64,000 nucleotides of DNA from positions 62,001-126,000 of the forward strand of contig DF237079.1 of the NCBI GenBank assembly GCA_000708835.1, in the 5' to 3' direction. This document shows positions 27,328-40,200 of this stretch, one piece after another; the first letter of the stretch is position 1; each line of letters opens with the position of its first letter. This DNA comes from Klebsormidium nitens. Its lineage: Eukaryota > Streptophyta > Klebsormidiophyceae > Klebsormidiales > Klebsormidiaceae. The notes beneath the pieces were generated by a model. It did not search any database. It was not told the DNA's origin and saw only the letters and a program-made list of their open reading frames with translations. A program made the translations under genes and the position numbers.

Positions 27328-28800
27328 ATGGGGCAAAAGTCCAGCAAACGGAGGGAGGAGGTTGTGTCGGAAATTGAGAAAAGGATGGTGGCCGCGGTTG
27401 TGGCCAGACACAAAGACCCCAACCGGAAGGTGCCCCCCAGTTTTGATGCAGTTGCGCTAAAGTTCCCGGTCATCAACAAAGCATTTTGTGAAGTGCGAGA
27501 GGTATTCAACAAGTTCGATGTGGATAAGAGTAAGACGATAGACCTTGAGGAGATGAAGGTACGTTTTGAAGCTGTCACGCTGAGTGCTAAGACTGCAGTC
27601 AATTTGAAGGGCTTGCTCTTGCTATGCAAGGTGTCAAATGTGGATGGGAGTGTCTTGAAACAGCAGCCTTATCAGTTTGTCTCAAGTCAATTTGCTGCTC
27701 GTGCGAGCAAGAACCCTTCCAGAACGTAGTCACAATTGCTGCAGGTATCAGAGCGACGGTATTCTGAGAGCAACCCAAAAATTTGCACTTTTGAAAATCG
27801 TTCTGCTGCTGGCAGGCAACTAAACTCTGGAAGCAGCTCCTTGAGGTACTTGGCAAGCTTAAAGCCAACCAACAGTCCAAGTAGGAGCAAACTGCAAGCT
27901 TTGATTGCAGGATGTCTCTGGTTCTCCCAGTTCGATTGCATTCACTTTGTCCTTCTATCCAAACTGCTAAATACAGTCGAACTCAGATTTAGAGGGGCTG
28001 TCGGTGTTGATTGTTTTGGAATGAAGATCCGGGGTTGCAACACTTCCGCTCACTGGTACGAGCAGTGGCTCATCGCGTCTATGCTGTTGAAATGGTCAGT
28101 TTCAGCTCATAGTCTGCAGAGTTCTCGGAAGCAGGCCATCCATTGAGATAGTTTTTCAGCTTCGCGCCATTTAGCTAGCTCAGGTTTATGGCATTTAATG
28201 TTCCAAACATCGAGCAGTGCTTCTTAAGGGCGGCACCGGTGCTTGCACAATACAAACACAACAATGGGGAAAGCTGCCTGGCACATGTTTTGAAATCAAG
28301 TTGTAACCTCGCTGATCAGAAAGCCCCCCCTTTAACTCACTTGCATTCTGTCTATTCCTCCTCCACTTGTGCAGAGCTGTTTTAAGGACCTCCACTTCCA
28401 GATTCCAGAAGGCGAAGTTCAAGCCTATTTCAAGGAGAGTGACATGGACGGATCCGGGAAAATCGACTTCCGGGAGTTTGTTGTCATCATCGCGCTGAGC
28501 TACCTCCTGGCTCCCCCAAGAAGGGATAATGCGCTGTCCCCACAGCTGCAAAAAGCAGTTGAAAGCATTGTTGATGCTTTCATGTTTTGTGACAAGGACG
28601 GAAGTGGATATGTGAGCAAGGATGAGATTACAAACAGCTTTGCAGAGACATGCGGTAACTTGAGACGACCATCAGGGGGCGTTCGTTCGGTTGTTGGACC
28701 GCGGTGGTTAGAGATGGACTGGGATGCTAACGGTACAGTCTCCTTCAAGGAGTTTTTGTTTGCTTTTGCGGATTGGGTTGGGGCGGACGAGGAGGATTGA
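27328..28800 (+). CDS. Calcium-binding protein with four EF-hands
   Basis: Probable calcium sensor of the plant calmodulin-like group. Two exons, 27328-27558 and 28375-28800, join in phase 0 to 218 residues around an 816-bp intron. Four canonical 12-residue loops are visible: DVDKSKTIDLEE, DMDGSGKIDFRE, DKDGSGYVSKDE and DWDANGTVSFKE, each with acidic position 1 and Glu at 12. The intron falls right after the first loop. The N-terminus MGQKSSKRR fits an N-myristoylation signal (Gly2, Ser6, basic cluster), so membrane attachment is likely. The ATG at 27328 is chosen because it gives this signal. The partner is not known. Confidence 0.9.
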
Positions 28801-30379
28801 CAATAGGTCGAAGCTTCGTTTTGCCGACCTGTGGCCATACTACCAGATGAGCTTAAAGCCGGTAGATAGCCAGAAGAAGCCTGGGGTTCAATCGATCCTC
28901 TTAGGTTGTACTATGATATCAAAAGGAGACTAAGTAGCTAGCTGTATCAATAAGTCAGGATCAAAGGCGGCAGTTTGCGCAGACTTCCAAAACATTTGCT
29001 CGCATACGATTTTCGAAGAACATTTGTGGCATCCACCTTGATGTATGTCAAGGCGGACCAAAGTAATGGTCATACGCCGTTGCTATGGTTTAAGGTTTGA
29101 TTTAGTATCATGCACGCATGAGCAATTTTGCTAAGGCCTCGCGCCGATGAATATTCACGGGTGCAAAACTTATACTTGCAAATGTGATCGCGAGATGTTG
29201 CGACTTGCACTGCAGGAAGTCAAGTGCAAGTCGACCACGGCTCCGAACCGACGTTAAATAGTCAATTCAATTCAGTGACTCATTGAGTTCCCCATAACAA
29301 TCTGGTCGACTCCAGAGCTTCAGGCAACGCGTTGTGTACGTTGGCCCTCATGTATCCAATGATGGACATCTGCATTCCGACTCGCATGCTCTGGCAAATA
29401 AAAATGCGCCTATAAGTTTGTGCAGATATCCGGCACGATCTTTACATAACTCACGGACTTGAAGCTACGTATACAATGCATTGTTCATTCAGTATGTAAC
29501 AAGCTATAGCCGAGTCGCGATCCGCTCAGCTCAGCTAACTGAGCACAACTCGACGCAGGCGGCTAACTATATACTACGCCTATCGCGATGGCAACCATAA
29601 AATTGTATTTTGACATATGAAATTCTATAACCACAGGCTGCATGGCACATGGATTCATGATGTATATAGCATATACCAGGCGTCTCATTCTCCCATAGTG
29701 TTCCATTGTCTGAGCATTGGCTTGCAACTGTGTTCCACAATGCATGCATTTGACGATAACCGATTCACAAGTATTCAAAGTGCGCAACAAATTGCACTTT
29801 CAGTGGCCAACATGAACAAGCATCAATGCAATAGAAGCATGATGATCCGACCATCTTTGCTGCTGCCAGGGACCATGCAATTTTTAAACATCCAAGCGGA
29901 AACCTACCAACCTACCATAAAGAATATTGCACATACTTGATGGAGAAGCCCAAGCGACAAAACGGCTTTGGATTGCAGGTCTGAGCCAAAAGCTGTCTAG
30001 CTAGTGTTCTCGTGCTTCCTTACAAAGGGGAGACAGTGTAACACACTGTGCATCCAGAATGATGCAGATTACATGATGCACTTGTCAAAGGGAATAACGC
30101 CCCTGTCATCTACCCTGACCATGTGACGAAAGCACTGACGCATTGCTAATGTGCCATATATCTGTGAGCAAGTCTATCGCATAAACAGGTCAACAATCCG
30201 TCACCCCAAAAGTTCCGTGTCCACCAACTGAAAGCATAACGAAGACTTATTTGAGACCCTATATTGTGACCTGCATTCTGTTTTCTAAAGCCTACGGGAG
30301 GGTTTTCATTGCGGAAAGGCGCTGCAAAATATCAGTGAACGAACCGTATGTACACGTCCTCCCCTCGTCCTGCAGCATC
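28801..30379. other. Intergenic region
   Basis: Convergent 3' flanks of the EF-hand and reticulon genes, about 1.6 kb, A/T-richer than the coding parts. Nothing recognisable is seen. Confidence 0.5.
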
Positions 30380-32829
30380 CTACTCCACCTTCTTGGTCTT
30401 GGCACCAGCACGTGGTATCTTGCTCAAAAGCTGCTCATCAACAATTGCGTAGTATTTCCTCGCTTCATCTCCAGCCAGCTTGATGTATTTGTCCACTTCA
30501 CCATGGTACTGCTCATAGAACTTTGGCACCGTGAACCCAATCAGGACCACTGCAGAAAGAAGGACACAAGGGGTAAGTCACTTGAAGTTGCGGCTGATGA
30601 TCATACTTGCATCAATCCACCATGGAAACTGTGACAAAAGGAGTGTCTTTGTATGTCTCTGTAGAAGTCAGGGCTTGATGAGTATAGAGAAACCAACATG
30701 AAAGCAAGCTGACATTGAATATGCTCATAAGAAAGAGGCTGAGCATAAGAATCAAAACAAGCTCAAGCGGTGTACCTAGGAAGACGAGAGTCAGCAGGTT
30801 GAACCACGAGCCCACAGTCGAGATCACGTACAGCGACAGGATGACCTGCAAGAAAGTACTTGTGATCAAATTCGCAACTTCAGAGGAAGCCTCTTTTTAA
30901 TGCTCAGTGGTAGGCAGAAATGGAACTCAGTGGAAGGCAGAATACAAAACATCTCCAACACCATCTCTGAATGATGCCCTTACTTCCACACTAGGCTTGT
31001 TCAGACAGCACTGGAAGAGAGCGTGATACAAAGTCAGGTACATTCAGACGATTGGAATGAGGCAAGGTCTAGATGTCAACACCAAACCCATCTCACTAAT
31101 GGTTTCAGCGTCGGTTTCAGGATTGTGCCGCCAATCAATAACTGCACCCAGATCTTGGCAAGCGAGTCATCACCAGCGAGCTTGATAAAACCAAGTTGCT
31201 GCAAAATTGGAAGTGCACAAAGAACCCGACAGAACCCTCTGCTTACCTTGAAGAACAGGATATAGTCCCTTCCGAGAGCAACATCATGGGCAAGTTTCAG
31301 ACCCTGGTTCAGTGTGACGCGCAGCTCCTTCGCGATCGAGTCTACAAGTTCCTCTGATAGTTCAAGCTTCGGAAGGGGAGGAGGGTTCCTGCCAGCAAGG
31401 GCAACGAGAATTTAAGACCAAGCGTGATGTTCATTGTTTCTACCCCTCTGTAAAACTGTTAACCTCAGTCTTTGTCGTCGGCTCCATACGGGCGATGTCT
31501 ACACTGAAAGATTCCAGTTGCTTCCCATGGTTTCTTGTGAAACTAATGAACCTTGTATTGTAAAAAAAGCTGGGAATATTGCAATGGAATGGGGCAATGA
31601 TCAGCAAAGGACTCTCAACTGGGTCGCATTCCAGGTGCAGTTTCGGCTATGGCGCTGCTTCTTACAACAATCTGGCTCCAGTTGAAGATCCAATTTACCA
31701 GATTGCAGGGCTCTCTTTGACCATACGTAGACATGGCATTGAACAAAGAAAGACGAGAGGTGCTTGAAACTGCGAGCAATGTTACCATTGAACGAAAATC
31801 AACGAATGGTGCCTAAACTAAGCAATGTTGACAAGCAATGTTGCCTAAATCCAACACAACCAGGCCCAAGAAGAGCTGTCAAAATGTCAAAATGGTGAAA
31901 TCAACAATCAGCGGTTGTTTGCTCATAATCACAGTCTTCACAGGGAAGTCTAAATAGGTATTCCGGAGTGTGCTTCGATTAACACCCCTTCGCAGGCAAC
32001 TCAGGATACTCCAGAGTGGGTGCGTCGGATGGCACTTGGTCAAAAAACGCAAGTGCGTCACGCATTTCATTAGCACATATTGCAAGCAGAATTACAGATG
32101 ACACAGATCTAGCAAACAAGAGATCCTCTGAACTGATCGGCTTTGGATTGCTCGTGCTTTCGGTAATAAATCCAGCTGAGCAAGTTTTGAACCTCTTAGC
32201 ACATCTCCTTTTATGCAACTTTCTAAACACCAATTTTAGCAAACAGAGCGTTTGGAGCGAAGTGCTGTCCTCCAAAGATCAAAGAGCTGTGCTTGGGTGC
32301 TCAAGATCTAACATTGCATGCAGCAAGCATGCAGATTGCATTAGTCTCACCTGTTCAGCAGAGAAGCTGCATATGACCAGATGAAGAGCGCCGAAACCAG
32401 GATGAGCAGCACATTCGCGATCAGCGACAGAAGGGTATACCCGGACCACTCGAACAGGATGTACGCAAAGAATACACCTCCCAAGATCCCTCCGCTGAGA
32501 TACATGTTCTTCCAGAGCAGAACATCAGCCACTGCATGGAGAAGAGAGGCTTGTCAGATTTGACTTTGAGTACAGAGCCAAGTAATGATTTTCACAAAGA
32601 CATACCCGCAAACCCCTAAACTGCGAAAAGAGCTGCTTTCAAGGCTCCATCTAGCGACATTGACACGCAGACTTCTGCTAGAAAACTCACGCTGGCCTCC
32701 TCCAAGCGCCTTGTGGACATTCTTTTGCTTCGGCGGGTTGATACTGTGAACCGCCGATTTCATCTCCTCTGTAGCATGGGACGATGCCGGTGCTGCTGCC
32801 ACAGGCCTCGATGCATGCACCTCTGCCAT
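30380..32829 (-). CDS. Reticulon-like protein
   Basis: ER-membrane protein that shapes tubules through two hydrophobic hairpins. Five exons in phase: 32691-32829, 32351-32531, 31247-31388, 30776-30845, 30380-30549, giving 233 residues. The reticulon homology domain starts at about residue 47 (LADVLLWKNMYLSGGILGG) and runs nearly to the end. Hairpin 1 is about 60-105 and hairpin 2 about 155-187 (VILSLYVISTVGSWFNLLTLVFL). Between them lie ELRVTLNQGLKLAHDVALGRDY and the junction DYILFFK/VILSL. The N-terminus (46 residues) is short, as in plant RTNLB proteins. The C-terminus ends in a Lys-rich KTKKVE. A frame in the second-to-last intron (about 31100-31200) is not needed; the flanking exons join directly. 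Confidence 0.93.
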
Positions 32830-33430
32830 GGTTGCTTGGTTCGTTACTTCCCTCTAGGCGAGTCAAGGGCCTCTCCTAGCACAGACTTCGTCTCCTTGCT
32901 GCAGAAAATGGCGGCCTTCTGTTGCTGAACAAGCTGAACAAGCAAATTGGAATTTGGCTTCCAGAGCTCTGCATGCCAGCGCGTCGTCACCATCTCCTTG
33001 ATCTGTTCCTCTTCGAGTATGGTCCACTCTTCCTCCAGCTGGAGTCACAGAAGGAGCAGGGGGAGTCTGCATGGATTCCTCTACACGAAGAGGAGGATTT
33101 GCGCCGGTAGGTACCTACCCGCCTGTTTCAGTACGGTACCGGTTCTTAGACAACTAGAATTGGTCACAAGTTCAAGTTGCATTTCTTCATGGGATGAATT
33201 CGCAGACTCTGCTCTGAGTCTGAGAGTTCAGCTTCTGTCTGGTGAGAAATTTAAATCTTTGGAGCTCCTCCTTCCTCTTCATAGATTTCAGGGTAAGACC
33301 AGAATTCAATGCCCTAATCCTTTCTGCCCTGATTGATCTTCTCGTGGCGCTGCAATATACGCTGCGCGAGCTTTTGTCGTAGATATTTCTCCAGAGTCGG
33401 TGCGGGCAACAGAAGCAACTAACCTCAGCG
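32830..33430. promoter_or_regulatory. Divergent promoter region of reticulon and Sen2 genes
   Basis: A 600-bp stretch between two opposite start codons. No specific element can be named with confidence. Confidence 0.4.
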
Positions 33431-36098
33431 ATGGAGGATGATGAAGTTGCCTCAGGGAGCATTCCTGCACCTAGCATCCCTGTCAAGTGGAAAAACAAAA
33501 AGTTAGCACGACCGAGTAGTGGTATGGCTGAGCTCGTCCAGGAGATGCAAGAGACTCTTCCAGTGGTGGGTATCTTCCACTGCGGGTTTGTGTGGCTAGA
33601 ACCTTCTGAAGATGAGGTGGAACTTCTAGAGAGGGGCGCCTTTGGCAAGCCGCTGCCCCATGCGGAGATACTTAGAAGGCAGGGTAAGGGGCCTTGGTTG
33701 AGCGTCCTCATCAATGGCTGCGGAATTCGACACCTAGCGCAAAAACAAAGCAAGAATGTTCCACGGCCTTTCGGATGGTGTTAGCCATTAGAGGTCAGAT
33801 TTGGAACTGGAAGAATGATCACCATTCTGCTGTAGACTCGTTGAAGCATGGCTTCTTGCCCACCCTCAAATTGGTGGTGGGACAATGTACAGGCCCCCCC
33901 AGCAGTGCAACTGTTTTAGAACACTGACTTATCCTTTGTGCAGCCTATCCGGAGGAGGTGTTACGGTCCATCGAACGCCGGTCGTTCATTGCGCAGCTTG
34001 AACTAGAGGAGGCATTCTTTCTAGCGTACGCCGTGGGCTGGCTCCACATCAAGGACAGCGTACGTTGCTTCTCTACCCTGTGTTGCGACCAGACGTACCG
34101 TCATCTTTCTCCTTGTTTCCATTGAAGATTCAAATCAATTCAGAGAGGACTGCAACATATGTGCAATATGTCACTGACTTGGAGACTACTACTTGACTAC
34201 TTTGCCATCCGTCCAAGGTGTCAGAGTATTCCACAGGGCTGGAGATTGAGTGGTCATTCCCTGTTCAGCATGTCGCAACCAGCCAAAGCAGCTGACTCAC
34301 GGAAACCTACTTCTTCCAGCAAGGAGTCCGGATACCTGCTACCGAGCTGTGGCGCCTCTTCCAAGAGTGCCGGCCGACCTTCCTCCCCCTCTACACTGCG
34401 TACCACCATTTTCGGTGTAGTGGCTGGGTGGTCAAGAACGGCGTCCAGTTTGGGGCGGACTGGGTCCTCTACCGGGGGCACCCTGGAGAGATTCATTCAG
34501 AGTGAGTGCGAAGTTGTTCCAATGGAAATCGAAGTACGCTCTGTTTTGTCGCTAAGTCTAAGAGGGCGAGTCCCCTTGTGTTTTCAAACAAGGGGGTGGG
34601 TGTGCTCGTAGATCTATCGAAGAAACTGTTTGCAATGTTCCCAACCGATGTCACCGCTTGCGCTTCAGCTGTCAACCGGAGGATCGGCAGCGGTCTCCGT
34701 TCCTGACCTAGTAATCAGTTTGGTTCTTTGAGAGTGCTCTAGATTCGATGATGATGGGACTGGTTGCGCTCTAAGTTCTCAACTGGTAGACTCTTTGTTG
34801 ATCTAGCGGTGCAGACATTCGGTGGTGGGATCGAGTTCGCTGCTTGTACAGTAACTTCAAGCGGGAAGGCAGAAAACCGAGGTCGAGCATGTGGAGAACT
34901 TCTGATCATGCGGAATGATTCTGATTTTCCAGACGCAGCACAAAGTTCGAGTTTTTACCACACAGGATAGTGCTTAAGAGTTCGAATGAGATTCACTCGT
35001 CGAAGTTGGAAGGTCGGGTCACCGGCGTAATATTGGTGCTAAAAGGGGCTTTGAGAGCTTCGTGCACTGACAGCAGCAGAGAGAGGCGTCCCTTACTTAC
35101 GACTCTTCCTTATACACGGCAGTTCTACAGCTTCGTTGACCAATCGAAAGAATCCAGGTAGCTCTGGAGACGAGGAGCTAGAGAGTCAATACATTCTCCT
35201 TGTTTGTTGGTCCTCGTAAGCGACGCTCCCCGTTCATTCCTCCCAGGTACTGCGTGATAGTGGCAGCAGAGGGGCTGCCCCCCAGGCTGGACACGTGGGT
35301 GGACCTGCACTCAGAAACCAGGCTGTGTCGACAAGTGGTGAAGGTGAGCCTTTCGACCACTTCGGGCGGCAACCAGCTCCCTGGTCAACGGTATGAGAAG
35401 ATTGTTCTTTTGGAGGGGACCTCTGTTTACGAGGTCGTCTTAGGCAGTCGTCGCACTTATGTGTTGTTCTCGTGGTGTCAGATTGTCTCGTTTCTGGCAG
35501 GCATTCACGTGAAGGTCTTTAGAGCCCTCTCATGATAGGTCTGCGGCTGTCCGTTCCTACGAGAACCCCAGTCTGGCTTGTTAGACGACGTACAGACGTT
35601 GTGACGAAACTCGACTCCACATATAAGGTCCGCCAGCTCCAAAAGCGTGTCCATGTTCGATTGCGCATAAGACGAGGAGGAGGCGGCTTGAACTTAAGAC
35701 ACCTCTGTGCGAGGGATCAAACTTGGGTCAGATATGATGTACTGCATTGATCCTGGGTAGCATTGCATAGTCTAGTCAGGTCAGTCCCTTTGCTCGCCTT
35801 CAGCCTCTGCCTTTGAATGGGACTCGACGTGTCGTCTTTTGGGACCTTTGCAGTCGGTGTCAATGTATGCGAGCTGGACGCACAGGCTGAGAGCGCCATC
35901 ACTCTGAAAAGTCCAAGCAGAACCTCTGCGAGTGATACTGGCCTTCTTTTTCCGCAGGGCCTGATTCAAGTGAACCTTATCCAAGATCGGGGGACAGCGA
36001 GTGCAGATCCGACGGAACACTTGGCTAGTTTCTCTATTGAAGAAATCCAGATCAAGCGGTGGCAACCTGAACGGCACAGGGAAGGGCCACAGGAATGA
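33431..36098 (+). CDS. SEN2: tRNA-splicing endonuclease catalytic subunit Sen2
   Basis: Cuts the 5' splice site of intron-containing pre-tRNAs within the Sen2/34/15/54 complex. Five exons join in phase: 33431-33683, 33944-34059, 34320-34501, 35247-35343, 35958-36098, giving 262 residues. LEEAFFLAYAVGWLHI marks the start of the conserved region. ELWRLFQ, FLPLYTAYHHFRCSGWVVKNG and FGADWVLYRGHP then lead into the active site. The triad is Tyr174, His182 (in IHSEY) and Lys216 (in RQVVK), spaced as in human TSEN2 for the first pair. The C-terminal FSIEEIQIKRWQPER matches the family's strand and RW motif. At 262 residues it is compact, with a short N-terminal region. The GxxYG position reads GVQFG, a conservative change. 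Predicted active. Confidence 0.93.
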
Positions 36099-37214
36099 CC
36101 AGCAATGCCTATAACGATGGATAGAGTCCCTGGAGGGAGATTTGAGGATGCTTACCGAGGCAATCATCAACAAGACGGGATGATGCGAGCGTACAACTCT
36201 AGTAGTATTTGTACTTGAACTTGCCGGCTCAGATTGCCAGCTTGAGCTTGCAGATGCCAATGTGTATGTCGAGGTAAGTAGGAAAAAACCACGCGTTGAA
36301 AGTTGAACTAGAGCGTGAGGAGTCGTGCCGAAGCCCCTCCAGATAGGATTGCGGAATAAGCTAGCCTATAGGTGAAATCCTATTAATGGACATCTCGATT
36401 GGTGCATGCACTTCGTGCAACTGTCACGGTAGGTATCAGACATCTGTGGCACCATGCCCATCATACGCTGAGTCGATCATGCATGTACAATTCACGACCA
36501 TCTTGTCCAATTGTCAGAGCCTGCAGCTAGCAGCTACAATACCGTACCAGTATTGGATTTCGGCACCTTCAGTTCGACGCCGATTAATTAATTATGAAAC
36601 CTTTTATCCTTTCGGCAGTCGAAGTGCTACCTGCTAAAATAACCATTATCGAACCATTATCACGCTCCAATGTTTTCTGAAATTTTCGGTCAAGCAGATG
36701 ATTATTTATTTGATGCCGAAATTAAATACCGGTACGGGTAGTAAGTCCTACAGTACCATGTGCATGCATGGGCCCCCGGGCTTGCACATGCAGCTGTATT
36801 TATAGAACAAGCTAAGCATTTAGGTATCGCAATGCATCCAATACTAATACCCAGCGTAGGTTCAATTGCATATATTCCATCATTATCACGAGCACTCAGA
36901 TTTTGTAGTTGGATGCAATGATTAAGAGGAGCCTCAGGCCCTCAACTACAAGGCTAGGGTATACGGTATTTAGCTCGAGTCGCATGCACTACTACAAACT
37001 GGATTTCAGTACGTAGAAAGTCGTTCAATGCATTGTGAGCTGACATGCGCTTTGAGTCAATAGAGAACCACTGAAGAAACAGATTAAGATCACATTCTTA
37101 GCGTGCTCGATTTTGAAATTTCAGCTCCTCGTACAAAAGAATCCACTCCTAAACTAAACCTCTCCTGTCACCTGAAATCAGCTACATCTGACAAATCTAA
37201 GAGTGCAGGCAACA
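36099..37214. other. Intergenic region
   Basis: Convergent 3' flanks of Sen2 and the GYF-domain gene, A/T-rich, with no supported gene or RNA. Confidence 0.5.
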
Positions 37215-40200
37215 TCACTGCGCATCAGCCGCGGACTCGATTGTCCCCATGTTGATTCGACTGCTATGAACGCTAAAGCCGAGCAACGAGTTGTCAACCA
37301 CCTTTTTGCCCTTCTTGCCTTTCTTCTTCCCAGCACCATCTGATGCCGTAGTGCTCCTCTGAGCATCATCAGTGCTCTCTGCTGCGCGTACAGTTGCGTT
37401 GGAAGTCTTCTCCGCATGCCTGAACAGCAAGAAGAATATTCATAAAGTTGGTGACCATACGGCATCCGCAGAGAGTGTCCGCAAGAGCGGCATCCACCAC
37501 AAGGACGTTCGTCTGCAGCGCCAATGCTCTGCAGCGCTCAAGAACATAACTGACCACTTCAAAGACCGAAAAACGGTGAATTCCACAATGCAAAACCTGC
37601 CCACCTGTCTCCGACAACGGCTTCTCCCCCGAGGAAGTCTGCCTGCAACACCGAGGCCGGCATGGCGCTGCGGCGCTTGAAGAACTCGGCCTTGAAGGCG
37701 GTCACCTCCGGCTTGTCGCCCCAGTACTCGCTGATGTAGTTCCCGGCCTCGGAAGCAGACGGCAGCGTCATGCAGAAGTCGAGCAGGGTCAGGTCTGCAG
37801 ACCAGGGTTAATAAGGAGGTTAGGGAACGGGTCAAGAAGCGGGCAAAAAGTCTATGGTCAGGAGCACACGTCGGGCGAACGGCTCAGTAACTTTAGCTAA
37901 CAATCATGAAAGAACGGCTGCTAATCAACAAATTTGCAGCGAGGAAGGACAAGAGCTTGGACAGAATACTATCAGGAATCGGAATCGACACTTCCTGCGA
38001 TACCCATGAAACGGACAGGACAAGAGGAGTTCCGCAACAGACTTCTTTCCTAGCGCATCCATTTCCGACGCGGGATTGCGTGAGGACTGCCAAAAATTGG
38101 ATCGTATATTTTGGGGCATACAATGGGTCCAGCGAGCTCAACGTAAGGAAAACCAGACACCATTTGCGAGTATCACGCAAACAGCTCCCGCTGAAAGTGA
38201 TTGCCCCGCTTGTTCGAGCCCAATGGACTACTTGCGAAATCGAAGCGAATACTGCAAAACTCACCGTCCTGTCCCGTCAGTTTCCGCGTCCACTGCTCAC
38301 ACCAACGCCGGAACTCCTGACCAGCCTTGGCGGTTGCCGGGGTGAAAGCGGGTGGTGCTGCAGGTTCCGCTGCGCCTGCGCAGAAACGTTTGAGGAGCAG
38401 TTTAGGCAAGTCGTTTCTTTGCCTCCAAACGTGCACAAATGAACCAGAATCCATCCAGAATCATCGTCTTTGAACATCTTGAGAGCTAGTCAGACGTAGA
38501 AGCCCTTCCCCGGTCCATTTCAAGACTTACCAAGTGCTCCTTTCTTATCCTCCAAAGGATGAGATGACGCAGAGGAAGACTAGCGCTAGAACGAGGAGCC
38601 TCATCGGAGCGGGCTGACGAACCCGTGTCAGGTGCAAGCAAGAGGAAGCCAAGCTCAAGCAGCGGAAGGAGTGCTAAGAGTGCTAAGAGTGCCAATAACC
38701 GTCGCTGCAAACTCCCGTACTCCTGACAAGCTACAAAACCCGTCCTACGCATTAACCTTACATCCCAATTGGCGTCCCAGAATTGCAACCCCCAATTTGA
38801 GAGCTTACGGAACGAACATCAAGGCGCGCAATTTCGCAAGGTCACGAGCAGTCCCTACAAAAAAAACAGCCCTCACCCGCGCCCTTCTTCTTGGCCTTGG
38901 CTCCTGTCGCTGTTGCCGCTGCGCCAGTGGGGGCCAGGGTCGGGAAGTCGGCCGCGCCGGCAGGGGCCCGCGCTCCGGCGACCATGGGGGCCGCTACCTG
39001 CTTGTAACCAGACTGAGCCGGCGCCTTCGGGGTCGCCCAGTTGCCGCCAGCTTGCGGCATGGGGGGGCCGCTCAGTGTAGGGAAAGCGGGCCTGCAAGGG
39101 CCAATGTGTGGCGTTTCAAAAGTGGAACCATTGCAATTTATCGGCTGAGGTATAAAGAGCCAAACGGGGGTGTTTGCGGTGACGGAGGATGGACTGGACA
39201 GAAGCTGGCAGCGCAGAAGCCTAGAGGCCGGACAACCGCAGCAAGGGGGACCAAAAAGGACGTTCACAATGACAAAAAAGCAAAGGCAATGGAGCAACAG
39301 CAAATGAGTCAAAATCAGAACCGGGCAACAAAAGGCACGGAGGCAAAAGTGGCGATCAGAACCCGGCAGAAAGGCTCAGAGAGCAAAGAGTTTGAAAATC
39401 AGAACCAGAATCAAGTCAGGATCCAGGGATAAGGCACCCACTGTGCCGGCTCCTTGGGCACGTTCCCGAGCGTGATGGTGACGTCCTTGCCGTAGTCCCA
39501 GAACAGATCATCGTCATCGTCCACGTGCTGGGGGGGTGCCGGGGCAGCCTTGGGAGGGGGGTTGGCGGGCTGTTGCTGAGCAGCAGCGGGGGGAAAGAAC
39601 GCGTTCGGGGGAGTCGAGCGCTGCCACGGGGCTCCGGAGGGGGCTGCAATAAATGAACAGGATGTTAGAAAGTCTCCCCCTGCTCTCCTTTTCGTTCCTT
39701 CGTGTTCAGTACTTTTTTTGTCAGCTGGTGCTTCAGTACTCTTCGCGATTGTATAGTAAGGGCTTTGTAAGAGCATACTTCCCAATGTACTCTTTGTGGA
39801 GATTGTAGTGATGGGCTTAAACAAACTGGGCTTTGGACAGAAAGAGAGGCACTTGTTCAACGCTGAATTCCACGGGTGATGATGCTGTTTGTAAGGCACA
39901 GATGGACTCCATCCGGGTTGCGTGGTAGGATCCCGCCGAAATGCGCGGATCACTGCTCAGGTAACAGCTTAGCACTCCCATCTTACTTCCCTTTCACGTT
40001 TTTTCGAGAGTTCCTTCAGGCTGGGGACTCAGCAATTCGTCTCGTCGTCAAAGCTCTCCCACGTTCTCGAGAAGATGTTCCCAACCAATTGCCACCTCCG
40101 ATGAACCCATTTCAAACGTTCAGCACACTACGTCTCCGTCCCTCAAACCACCAATCAACGAAGCACAACAGCTTACCTTGCGTCGGCGCAGGCCGTGGCA

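Noticed and set aside
27559-28374. Frames inside the EF-hand gene intron (for example 27736-28146)
   Set aside because: They interrupt a clean phase-0 join between EF-hand 1 and the next helix and show no family resemblance.
31080-31200. Possible extra reticulon exon in the intron between 31247 and 30845
   Set aside because: It could be spliced in phase, but the flanking exons join directly to give the standard reticulon junction DYILFFK/VILSLYV, so it is not needed.
38632-39432. Long antisense frame (266 codons) over the GYF gene's 3' exons
   Set aside because: It lies opposite well-supported GYF exons, has no family resemblance and reflects GC-rich codon bias on the other strand. The same holds for other long frames opposite the GYF exons at 40112-47580.
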